A stretch of 64,000 bases of DNA from positions 1,550,001 to 1,614,000 of the forward strand of contig NZ_LR215979.1 in assembly GCF_900683735.1 (NCBI RefSeq), written 5' to 3'. The translations under genes were made by a program, and so were the position numbers. This document shows, one piece after another, positions 56,590-64,000 of this stretch; position 1 is the stretch's first letter, and the number at the start of each line of letters is the position of its first letter. The notes beneath the pieces are model-generated. The model did no database searches. It was given only the letters and a program-made list of their open reading frames with translations, and was not told where the DNA came from. Source of the stretch: Fusobacterium ulcerans ATCC 49185 (GTDB taxonomy: Bacteria; Fusobacteriota; Fusobacteriia; Fusobacteriales; Fusobacteriaceae).

Positions 56590-56798
56590 TTAAGAAAATA
56601 TTATTAGCTTAGCATTTATTAGGTATTTTACTATATTATAATCCTCTTTGACAGCATCAAAATTTATATCTAAATATTTCTCTATATTTTTAAGATACTC
56701 TTTTGCCACTTCTTTCTCATCTATTTTAATAAATTTTTTATATGCTTCATAATCTCAACTTTAAAAATGTCAATATCAAAAATTATATCTCCTAAAGG
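56590..56798 (-). pseudogene. Frameshifted remnant of an unidentified gene
   Basis: One minus frame reads NPLGDIIFDIDIFKVE from about 56798. After a shift the neighbouring frame continues DYEAYKKFIKIDEKEVAKE and KYLDINFDAVKEDYN, ending IINAKLIIFS-like before a stop at 56590. Well-ordered amphipathic sequence in both parts suggests a former C-terminus of a longer cytoplasmic protein. There is no start codon with a ribosome site, and the 5' part would overlap the end of the AraC gene. Confidence 0.4.
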
Positions 56799-56799
56799 A

Positions 56800-59040
56800 T
56801 TATTCTTCTATTATTCCAAAATATTTTCCTGGAGAAATTCCCTCATATTTTCTAAATGTTCTTATAAAAGTATTTGAACTATTGTATCCTACAAGCTCTG
56901 CTAAGTCTTTTATTCTTAAACCATTATTTTCTTGCATAATTTCTTTAGATTTTTCTATTCTATAAATACTTAGATAATTTTTAAAATTATCCCCTATTAC
57001 TTTTTTAAATAATACACTTGTATATTTAAAAGAGTGTCCTAAATGATCTGCTAAATTTTCTAATGAAATATCAATCATGTAGTTTTCTTCAAGATATCTC
57101 TCAATTTTCATTTTTACAGATTCTATATCATTTTCTTCTTCTAATTTTGTAAGTTTGCATATGGCTAATATTTTTTCTTGAAACACTCTTTTTAGCTCAA
57201 CTGCATTATTAATCTCCAATATTTCATTTATTTTATAATCCTTTATATCAATATTTTCATTTACTTCTTTTAATTGAATAAAAACTCTATTTAAAGTATT
57301 ATATAATAGTATTCCAAATTCTTGAATATACTTTTTATCTATTACTTGTCCAGATTTCTGATTAAACATTTCATCTATTATTCTTTTAACACTTATTTCA
57401 TTAGAGCTCAAAGTTCTTAATATAAGTTTAGATTCAATTTCAATTGGATAATAATATTTATTAAAGCTATTTTCTTTTATCTTATCTTGAAAAATAACAC
57501 TATTTTGTTTGTAAATATATTTATAATCAAGCATTTTTTTTGCCATTCTATATGCTTTTGGCATTTGTAAGACATCATTATAAATATTTGTAACCACTAA
57601 AGTAAATTTTAAATTAAAATTTCTATCTATGTGAAAAACAAGACATTTTAAAACTTCTTCTAGTTCATCTTTTGATAGGCACTCTTCCAATATAAAAGTG
57701 ATACTTTTATAATCAATTCCTACAACTTCACATTTTACTTCTTCTGAAAAATATTTTAAAATGTGCTCTTTTGATAAATTAAATTTATCAAATATATTCT
57801 CTACAGATTCTATATCAAAAACTTCCATTATTATTACTCTATATCTATCTACCTTAAAAATTTCTGAAATTTCATTTAAAAGCGAAATATCTAAGTGTTC
57901 TGTTATTCCTGTTATAAACTCTTTTATTCTTTTTTGCTTTTGATAATTTCTCAAACTTAAAATTTTATTTTGTAAAGTTAAATTTATATTTTGAATCTCT
58001 TCTATTTTATTTTCAATATACTCTAACTCTTTTTCATCTTTATTCTTTATATATCCCATTTTTTCTGCTAATTGCTTTATTGGATTTATTATGAAATATC
58101 TGCTGATTAAAATTAAAATATAAACCATTCCTAAAACAAGTAAAAGCTTAGCGCTCTCATAAAAAATTATCTGAAGTATATTTATTGATGGTTGAACATA
58201 CAATAGAGTCAAATCAAAAGATGGTAAGTAGAATATATGAAATTTTTTTCCTAATTCCTTTTGAATATATCCATCCCTATTTATAGTATTTCTTTTCTTA
58301 CTTTGTAATATCTCTATTAATTGAGCCTCTATTTTAGAAAATTTTTTATTATTATTTCCTAAATTTATTAATTTTTCATTACTAAAAATATACCATTTAT
58401 CTGCTTCAGACATAATTTCAGAGAAAAAATTATTTTTTTCTAAAGAAATTATATAACTTACTATAATATTATTTTGTGTTTTTACATCATTTAAATATAT
58501 ATTAATATCTTCTTCAAAACAATTAATATACTTTTCTTTACTTTCTATATCCTTTGGAAAACCAACAGAATTATAGAAATCCTTTTTATTTGTAGTTCCA
58601 TTCAATGTTGTTATTGAATCAGAAATATTATCTGCTACACTTACAAGATATCCTAATTTTCCATAAACACTATTTCTTTTTTTCAATTCCAAAAAAAGTT
58701 GTGTTTTACTATATGGAATATTTTGATTACTAGCTAAGCTTATAACATAATTTTTATATTTATCACTTGATTTAAAGTCATATAAAGTCATAGTAACAAC
58801 TTCAGCTTTTCTTTCTAAATCATTATATAGCCTTTGACTCTTTATTTTTTCTCCTAAATTTATATTTACAATTTCTTTATAGGAAGTAATTGCTATAATT
58901 ATACAAGAAATTAAAAATATAATTATTACTTTTATTTTTGGAGATTTTTTTCCCAATATTTTTTTCATTTTTAATTTTAATATATCCAACAATTTTCTTC
59001 CCTTCTCAAATAGATTCAACAATTTAAACACTAAATACAT
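56800..59040 (-). CDS. AraC-family membrane-bound transcription regulator of the oligosaccharide operon
   Basis: 746 residues. TM1 at about 38-55, an extracytoplasmic sensor part to about residue 290, TM2 (LLLVLGMVYILILISRYF), then a cytoplasmic linker with a coiled-coil ELEYIENKIEEIQNINLTLQNKI and a degenerate GGDEF-like stretch. The last 100 residues are two AraC helix-turn-helices: ISLENLADHLGHSFKYTSVLFKK and IKDLAELVGYNSSNTFIRTFRKYEGISPGKYF. This architecture is common next to glycan genes in anaerobes. Last gene of the operon. The first codon is uncertain: starts near residues 17-25 also have weak ribosome sites. Confidence 0.88.
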   Translation of the reverse strand: MYLVFKLLNLFEKGRKLLDILKLKMKKILGKKSPKIKVIIIFLISCIIIAITSYKEIVNINLGEKIKSQRLYNDLERKAEVVTMTLYDFKSSDKYKNYVISLASNQNIPYSKTQLFLELKKRNSVYGKLGYLVSVADNISDSITTLNGTTNKKDFYNSVGFPKDIESKEKYINCFEEDINIYLNDVKTQNNIIVSYIISLEKNNFFSEIMSEADKWYIFSNEKLINLGNNNKKFSKIEAQLIEILQSKKRNTINRDGYIQKELGKKFHIFYLPSFDLTLLYVQPSINILQIIFYESAKLLLVLGMVYILILISRYFIINPIKQLAEKMGYIKNKDEKELEYIENKIEEIQNINLTLQNKILSLRNYQKQKRIKEFITGITEHLDISLLNEISEIFKVDRYRVIIMEVFDIESVENIFDKFNLSKEHILKYFSEEVKCEVVGIDYKSITFILEECLSKDELEEVLKCLVFHIDRNFNLKFTLVVTNIYNDVLQMPKAYRMAKKMLDYKYIYKQNSVIFQDKIKENSFNKYYYPIEIESKLILRTLSSNEISVKRIIDEMFNQKSGQVIDKKYIQEFGILLYNTLNRVFIQLKEVNENIDIKDYKINEILEINNAVELKRVFQEKILAICKLTKLEEENDIESVKMKIERYLEENYMIDISLENLADHLGHSFKYTSVLFKKVIGDNFKNYLSIYRIEKSKEIMQENNGLRIKDLAELVGYNSSNTFIRTFRKYEGISPGKYFGIIEE

Positions 59041-59099
59041 TATATCAATTTTTATAGTTTTTATAAAGCAAAGTTAAAGTTTTATCTTTTTATAAATAT

Positions 59100-59678
59100 T
59101 TATCTTAGACCTGTATCTTCTGTTGATATTACAATCGATATTTTCTTACTGAATTTCTTTCCATTTTCTATTATTCCTATACTAAGTCCATCATTTTTAT
59201 TCTTTAATTTTTCTGTTCTCATTCTATAGTATTTTTCATAATCTGATATTCTTTTAAAAGCACTATCTATATCCTTAAGAACTTTATTTTCTGATATCAA
59301 TACAATAATCTTCTCTGCTCCAAATAGTGATAAACTGGTATTGTAATCTCCTACCACTAAAATTTGTCCATCTTCTGTAACAAGCTCTCCTTCTATTATA
59401 GCTATTTGTGCTAAAAGAGAAGCTCTTTTTGCTTCTTCAGAAGTTTCTTTAAATCTATTATAAAATTTATATTCCTTCAATTCATTAATAAATTCCTCAT
59501 TTGTAAGTTCCCACGAATCTCCAAGAGCTATAGTTTTCTTTTTATTTAGAAGTTTTAGTATTTTTTCTTTTGCTTCTTTCACAGAAAAAACTCTATGGAT
59601 AAGATAGCCTTTATCTAAGAGAATTTTACATAATCTATCTAATTTTTTTTCTTTATACCATCTTAAATTTTCTTCCAT
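59100..59678 (-). CDS. LUD-domain protein (LutC-like)
   Basis: 192 residues. LUD (DUF162) fold: LCKILLDKGYLIHRVFSVKEAKEKIL, KKTIALGDSWELTNEEFINEL and the NPT-like loop EGELVTEDGQILVVGDYNTSLSLFGAEKIIVLISENKV. In LutABC the homologue takes part in lactate oxidation; others act in sugar-acid pathways. No iron-sulfur partner (LutB) or LutA gene lies in this operon, and it stands with a paralogue, so a role in handling a sugar-derived acid is a guess. AGGAGA precedes the ATG. Confidence 0.8.
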   Translation of the reverse strand: MEENLRWYKEKKLDRLCKILLDKGYLIHRVFSVKEAKEKILKLLNKKKTIALGDSWELTNEEFINELKEYKFYNRFKETSEEAKRASLLAQIAIIEGELVTEDGQILVVGDYNTSLSLFGAEKIIVLISENKVLKDIDSAFKRISDYEKYYRMRTEKLKNKNDGLSIGIIENGKKFSKKISIVISTEDTGLR

Positions 59679-59688
59679 TTTTAGTCTC

Positions 59689-60327
59689 CTAATATCCTAA
59701 ATTATCATTGATTAATATAACTCTTATCTTTCCACATACTCTTTTCCCATTTTTGATTACTGAAATAAAATTACACATTCTCATTTCAGTAGTACAATTT
59801 TCACATTTTCCACTGAAATTACAAGGAGTCTTATGGTTGAGCCTCTTAGAATTTAAAGGTCCTGCATAGTAAAGCCTTTTATATCCTTCATTTATATTTT
59901 TCACTATCTTATTGACTCCTGTTATTACTATAACATTGTGAGGACCATATGCCATTCCAGCTACACGATTTCCCCCTGAGTCTATTTGTATAAGAAATCC
60001 TTCTTCTGTAACAGCATTTGTCCCTGTTACAAGAAAATCACTTAATAGTGATTCCCTCATAACTCTAACTGTTCTTTCCCAAGTTGGCTGCTTAAATCTT
60101 TCAAAAAATTTATACTTTTCACTTCTAAATTTTTCAAGAAGACCTGTCATATTTAATGTGATAGAGCCTCCCATGCTTATTGAGCTACCTTCTGGAATAA
60201 TATCTATAGTTATTTTTTCAGCTTCTTTGAGTGTGTCAACACATATTACTTCAAAATCATTATTCTTCAAATTTTTAATTGTTCTTTCTAATCTATCTTT
60301 TGCTAATAAATACTTTATATTTTCCAT
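59689..60327 (-). CDS. LUD-domain protein with Cys-rich segment
   Basis: 212 residues. DUF162/LUD: LAKDRLERTIKNLKNNDFEVICVDTLKEAE, IIPEGSSISMGGSITLNMTGLLEKF, LVTGTNAVTEEGFLIQIDSGGNRVAGMAYGPHNVIVITGVNKIV. Near residue 175 it has TPCNFSGKCENCTTEMRMCNF, the four-Cys motif of one LUD subgroup which may bind a metal or cluster. Starts after GGAGG; 10 bases upstream of the shorter LUD gene. The two are paralogues with different C-termini. Confidence 0.85.
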   Translation of the reverse strand: MENIKYLLAKDRLERTIKNLKNNDFEVICVDTLKEAEKITIDIIPEGSSISMGGSITLNMTGLLEKFRSEKYKFFERFKQPTWERTVRVMRESLLSDFLVTGTNAVTEEGFLIQIDSGGNRVAGMAYGPHNVIVITGVNKIVKNINEGYKRLYYAGPLNSKRLNHKTPCNFSGKCENCTTEMRMCNFISVIKNGKRVCGKIRVILINDNLGY

Positions 60328-60352
60328 AACTCCTCCAAAAAGAATTATCTTA

Positions 60353-61774
60353 TCATTTTATTTCCTTTTCTTCTCTTCTTAGTCTTAAAGTTTCAGCATT
60401 AGCATCAACTTTTTTCTTAGATAGTGGATACACCAACATAAATATAATTACAACTAATGTAAATAGTGTAGCAGGTGCCACTGTTGCAAGTTTATAAATG
60501 CCATTTAAAACTTCTTGAGTCTGTTCTTTAGTTCCTGCCTGGAATCCAATTATTGCAAGTGAATACCCTACTAAACTACTTCCAAGAGCTTGCCCCACTT
60601 TTCTTGAGAATGAGTAAATAGCATAAAGTGTTCCATCTTCTCTCCTTCCAGTTTTAATTTCAGAATCATCAATAACATCAATAATTGCTCCCCAAATTAC
60701 ATACCCAAAAAATGTTACTCCTGAAAATCCAATTGAAGCAATGGAAACATAAACCCATGGATTCTTAATATTTAAAAAACTTAATGTGGCAAATACTAAT
60801 GCTGCAAATCCTACTGCTAAACTAATTGATTCTCTTTTTCCTAATTTTTTAACAACTAGGGTTACTAACGTTGCCATTCCTAATGCAATTACCAATTTGA
60901 TAGCATTATAAGTTGATAGAGCTGCTGGCATTTTAAAATAGTAAGCATATAGGTAAGCATTAACTCCTCCAGTTAATAGATTACCAAATATCAAACAAAC
61001 AGTTCCCCCTAAAATTCCAATCATAGCACGATTACTGAAAATCATTTTTACTGATTTAGTAAATGAAAGTCCTTCTTTTGATAGAGCTGGAACTTTAATA
61101 CGCTCAGTTGTGCATTGATAACAAATATAATAGCAAAGAATAGCAACTAATGAAATTGCTCCAGCTGCAATTGGAAAAATATCTCCATTATTTCTAATTA
61201 GTACATGTGTTGTTCCATTTTTTATTACACGCTCATAAATGATGATAGGGCCAAAAAATCCAATTATAAATTCACCAATATAAGCTCCCATCGCTCTAAA
61301 TGTGATAAGAGATTGTCTTTCATCTGGTTTATCAGTAATAGCAGAAGCCATAGCTCCATATGGAATATTTACTCCAGTAAAACAGATACTTCCATATAAC
61401 AAATAAGTTATATACATATAGATAATCTTAAATGTCATTGGTTGATCTTTTAAAACTGATTGATACATTAAAAAACTTGCTATTGCAACTGGTGCAGCCA
61501 TTATTCTGATCCATTTTTTGAATTTACCGTCCTTCCCTTGAGGAGTAATATCAATAATTCTTCCCATTGTAACATCTGTAAATGCATCTATTAATCTTGC
61601 TACAAGGAACATTGTTCCAACTACTGTTGGTTTCATTCCCCATACTTGTGTGTAAAATACCATTAGAAATTGACTTACAAATACTAGCATAACATCGTTT
61701 CCAAAATCTCCAAATAAATATCCAATTTTATCTCTTATACCAAAAGGTCTTATCTCTTTTCCTTGCCCCATCAC
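60353..61774 (-). CDS. GPH-family sugar:cation symporter (MelB-like)
   Basis: 473 residues (GTG 61774 is nearest to AGGAGG; ATG 61771 is the alternative). Glycoside-pentoside-hexuronide family: RDKIGYLFGDFGNDVMLVFVSQFLMVFYTQ, the cation-site motif VARLIDAFTDVTMGRIIDITPQGKDGKFKKWI, and INIPYGAMASAITDKPDERQSLITFRAMGAYIG. Twelve membrane segments, hydrophilic loop in the middle. With GH88 and sulfatase beside it, it probably imports the unsaturated uronic-acid disaccharides (inference). Confidence 0.9.
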   Translation of the reverse strand: MMGQGKEIRPFGIRDKIGYLFGDFGNDVMLVFVSQFLMVFYTQVWGMKPTVVGTMFLVARLIDAFTDVTMGRIIDITPQGKDGKFKKWIRIMAAPVAIASFLMYQSVLKDQPMTFKIIYMYITYLLYGSICFTGVNIPYGAMASAITDKPDERQSLITFRAMGAYIGEFIIGFFGPIIIYERVIKNGTTHVLIRNNGDIFPIAAGAISLVAILCYYICYQCTTERIKVPALSKEGLSFTKSVKMIFSNRAMIGILGGTVCLIFGNLLTGGVNAYLYAYYFKMPAALSTYNAIKLVIALGMATLVTLVVKKLGKRESISLAVGFAALVFATLSFLNIKNPWVYVSIASIGFSGVTFFGYVIWGAIIDVIDDSEIKTGRREDGTLYAIYSFSRKVGQALGSSLVGYSLAIIGFQAGTKEQTQEVLNGIYKLATVAPATLFTLVVIIFMLVYPLSKKKVDANAETLRLRREEKEIK

Positions 61775-61817
61775 TTTTTTCTTTCCTCCTAAAATTTATT
61801 TAATTATAAAATGTTTC

Positions 61818-63008
61818 TTACCAATATTTTCTCCACTCAGGTTTCATAATTCTAACAAGTGCTTCCATATAGAAGTAATCTCCCCACATACAACATTCAT
61901 TTACACCTGAACCATTTGGTTTACTATATACCGAATCTGTCAATAACCCATTAGAACTATCTATATCTTTTGTAGTATAATTTTTTATTAAAGATTTTAT
62001 TATTGCTTTCACAGCATTTAAGTAAATCTTTTTATCTGGATCAGAATCTGGAAGGTATTTTACCATTTCGAGAATTCCACATACTGCAATTACAGCTGAT
62101 GATGTATCTCTTTCTTCCCCAGAAGCTTCATCAAAAATCAAATCCCAGCAACAAATATTATCTTCTGGTAAATGATTTAAAAAATAGTTAGTAACGCTTT
62201 TAAATAAATCTATAAATTTTTCATCTTTTAAGTAGCTATATGCCAGCGGAAATCCATATATTCCCCAAGCTTGCCCTCTTGCCCAAGCTGAATTATCCGA
62301 AGCTCCTTGTGCTGTAATCCCTTTTACTGGCTTTCCTGTTTCTGGATCAAAATAGAAAGTGTGATGTGTTGAACTGTCTTCTCTTACTACAACACTTGCT
62401 GCTGTATAAAGATGTTTTGTTGCTATCTCTCTATATTTAAGATCTCCTGTTACTTCTGTTGCCCAAAATAATAAAGGTACATTTAAGTTACAGTCTATTA
62501 TTAATCTATATGCTGTTGGGTCATCTAAGTCCCCCCAAGCTTGGATGAACTCTCCTTTTTCTTTATATCTTTTAATTAAATGATCTGCTGCTTTTAATCC
62601 TATATTTTTAGCTCTTTCATTTCCTGTAATTTTATATCCTGCCACTACTGAAGGAGTATATAAAAATCCTAAATCATGATGGTTAACTGCTACTTTATTT
62701 GTTATTCTTTCATCATAGCTTTTTATCTGAAAAAACGCTGTCTTTCTATACCTTTCCTCTCCAGTTATTTCATACGCAAGCCATAACATTCCTGTCCAGA
62801 ATCCACTTGTCCAATCATCCCATTCTCCACCATTAAGTACTCCTGGATATATATAATTTGTACTACATGCTCTTGGAAAAGTATTTATAAAAGTCCTTGT
62901 ATTAGCGTCTATTTTCTTTAATGCTTCATGTAATGCTCCATATAATATTTCTTTAGGAAGATCTATTTTTTGTGAAAATCTTTCTCTAATTTCTTTTTTT
63001 AATTCCAT
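61818..63008 (-). CDS. GH88 unsaturated glucuronyl hydrolase
   Basis: 396 residues. (Alpha/alpha)6-barrel enzyme that hydrates the 4,5-unsaturated uronic acid left by polysaccharide lyases. Catalytic Asp candidates are in VNHHDLGFLYTPS and YRLIIDCNLNVPLLFWA; WDDWTSGFWTGMLWLAYEITG and DNSAWARGQAWGIYGFPLAYSY are other family marks. No signal peptide, so it acts in the cytoplasm on imported disaccharides from chondroitin, heparin or hyaluronan. GGAG precedes ATG; 30 bases after the sulfatase. Confidence 0.93.
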   Translation of the reverse strand: MELKKEIRERFSQKIDLPKEILYGALHEALKKIDANTRTFINTFPRACSTNYIYPGVLNGGEWDDWTSGFWTGMLWLAYEITGEERYRKTAFFQIKSYDERITNKVAVNHHDLGFLYTPSVVAGYKITGNERAKNIGLKAADHLIKRYKEKGEFIQAWGDLDDPTAYRLIIDCNLNVPLLFWATEVTGDLKYREIATKHLYTAASVVVREDSSTHHTFYFDPETGKPVKGITAQGASDNSAWARGQAWGIYGFPLAYSYLKDEKFIDLFKSVTNYFLNHLPEDNICCWDLIFDEASGEERDTSSAVIAVCGILEMVKYLPDSDPDKKIYLNAVKAIIKSLIKNYTTKDIDSSNGLLTDSVYSKPNGSGVNECCMWGDYFYMEALVRIMKPEWRKYW

Positions 63009-63038
63009 TTTTTCTCCTTATCAATTTATTTTATATTC

Positions 63039-64000
63039 TTAAAATTCAAACTTATCTTTATATTTAATAGCCCATTCTTTTAATTTAGCTTCTAGTTCTG
63101 TTGCTATTTCATTTTCTGAACAATTATTTAATTTTATAGGATTCATTTGATATGGGTCATTTATATTGTCATATAATAATCTCTCTATTCCATGAGCTAT
63201 TGTATATCCTCTATTTATTACATAAGTATGTTGTTTCGTTCTAATAGCTCTCCATCCAAAAGCTGTATTATCTTTACCATAGCTTTTAAATTCTTCTATT
63301 GCTCTTATTTGCCCTGGATATCCAGCCATAATAGCATAGTTTTCTATATCATTTCCATTTAAGATAACTTCTTTTAAATCTATTCCCTGTATGCTTTCTG
63401 GAATAGGAAGATTCATAAGGGATAAAATTGTTGGCATAATATCAACACCATTTAATACTACATTTGTATTTCCTCTTATGAATCTATCTCCATATTTAAT
63501 CAAGAATGGTATTCCTACTGATTCTTCAAACCATACATGTTTACTCCAAAGTCTGTGACTACATAACATTTCTCCATGATCTGCTGTCAATACAATTATA
63601 GTGTCATCATATATTCCATTATCTTTTAAGTTTTGTAAAAGTCTTCCAAAATTTTCATCTATTCCAGTTACAGCAGCAAAATATTTTCTCATTACATCCT
63701 GATATTGCTCATCTGTAAAATTAAGTTTAGGATTTACACATTCTGTATGATCTGTTACATCTGTCAATAGTACATTTGGATTAATTTTAAATTTTTTATT
63801 TTTATACATATCTACATATTTTTGTGGAACCAGATCTAAAGGTGTATGTGGTGGATTCCATGATAAAATTAATGAAAAAACTTCATCTTTATTATTATTA
63901 ATAAATTCTATTGCTTTATCTGTTTCATGTTCAACTGACCATTGTTCTATATTTATCATTTTATTGTCATTATGCCAATAATGTGGTTTTAGATGTTGAT
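63039..64000 (-). CDS. Sulfatase, C-terminal part (N-terminus beyond the window)
   Basis: The frame is open to the window edge: 13 codons before the internal ATG at 63959 continue without a stop (HLKPHYWHNDNK), so the listed ATG is not the real start. Formylglycine-dependent type-I sulfatase: the metal-site motif VLTADHGEMLCSHRLWSKHVWFEESVGIPFLIKYG is present, with GVDIMPTILSLMNLP. The Cys/Ser-x-Pro-Ser-Arg maturation motif would be in the missing N-terminus. Probably removes sulfate groups from the sugar substrate of GH88. First gene visible in the operon. Confidence 0.92.
   Translation of the reverse strand, partial: QHLKPHYWHNDNKMINIEQWSVEHETDKAIEFINNNKDEVFSLILSWNPPHTPLDLVPQKYVDMYKNKKFKINPNVLLTDVTDHTECVNPKLNFTDEQYQDVMRKYFAAVTGIDENFGRLLQNLKDNGIYDDTIIVLTADHGEMLCSHRLWSKHVWFEESVGIPFLIKYGDRFIRGNTNVVLNGVDIMPTILSLMNLPIPESIQGIDLKEVILNGNDIENYAIMAGYPGQIRAIEEFKSYGKDNTAFGWRAIRTKQHTYVINRGYTIAHGIERLLYDNINDPYQMNPIKLNNCSENEIATELEAKLKEWAIKYKDKFEF

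Overview
The window is strongly AT-rich and reads as a chromosomal segment of an anaerobic, double-membraned, amino-acid-fermenting bacterium. An RND/MFP/TolC exporter, an outer-membrane-protein remnant and lipoproteins indicate an outer membrane. Ferredoxin-linked 2-oxoacid oxidation, threonine and serine catabolism, an NCS2/xanthine dehydrogenase set and a glycosaminoglycan operon fit the Fusobacteriota, most likely a Fusobacterium of the varium/ulcerans/mortiferum kind. That placement is inference from gene content and codon use; no rRNA or tRNA gene was seen.

Layout. 1-3.4 kb: start of polA, three divergent HU-like genes, ssb. 3.5-9 kb: a lipoprotein, a NifX-like/DUF134 pair with its own promoter-operator, an AbgT-type transporter, and a MATE exporter behind a riboswitch-like leader with terminator (probably guanidine-IV). 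9.1-14.9 kb: tdcB-sstT-porCDAB, an apparent threonine/serine operon. 15.3-19.3 kb: acyl-CoA dehydrogenase, an exported nucleosidase, pyruvate kinase. 19.3-25.8 kb: RND exporter operon whose TolC component carries a large extra N-terminal domain. 26-31 kb: gene remnants, small membrane or secreted proteins, a Bax-like glucosaminidase and a membrane leucine-rich-repeat protein. 31-39 kb: pirin, second MATE, nucleotidyltransferase, thiD, xthA, dinB and small unknowns. 39.2-43.9 kb: ferric-type ABC importer and a class-I amidotransferase-type hydrolase. 44.3-44.8 kb: an orphan CRISPR array (8 identical repeats, no cas genes in view) followed by a small Sm-like protein gene. 45.4-51.3 kb: guanine-type purine riboswitch, NCS2 permease, three-subunit xanthine dehydrogenase, xpt. 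51.3-53.7 kb: a polar amino acid ABC importer preceded by a 17-residue leader peptide with five consecutive His codons and a terminator. 53.7-56.6 kb: an ABC-2 exporter preceded by an unannotated 50-residue ORF and a terminator. 56.8-64 kb: a six-gene operon for sulfated unsaturated oligosaccharides (sulfatase, GH88, GPH symporter, two LUD proteins, AraC regulator), cut at the window end.

A recurring theme is control by premature termination: four operons start with a leader carrying an intrinsic terminator (the MATE leader, the purine riboswitch, the His-codon leader and the 50-residue ORF). The last is the least explained and, with the DUF134 operator and the TolC fusion, the best candidate for something undescribed. 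Several short decayed genes (sensor protein, ECF ATPase, outer-membrane protein, one unknown) mark the accessory intervals.
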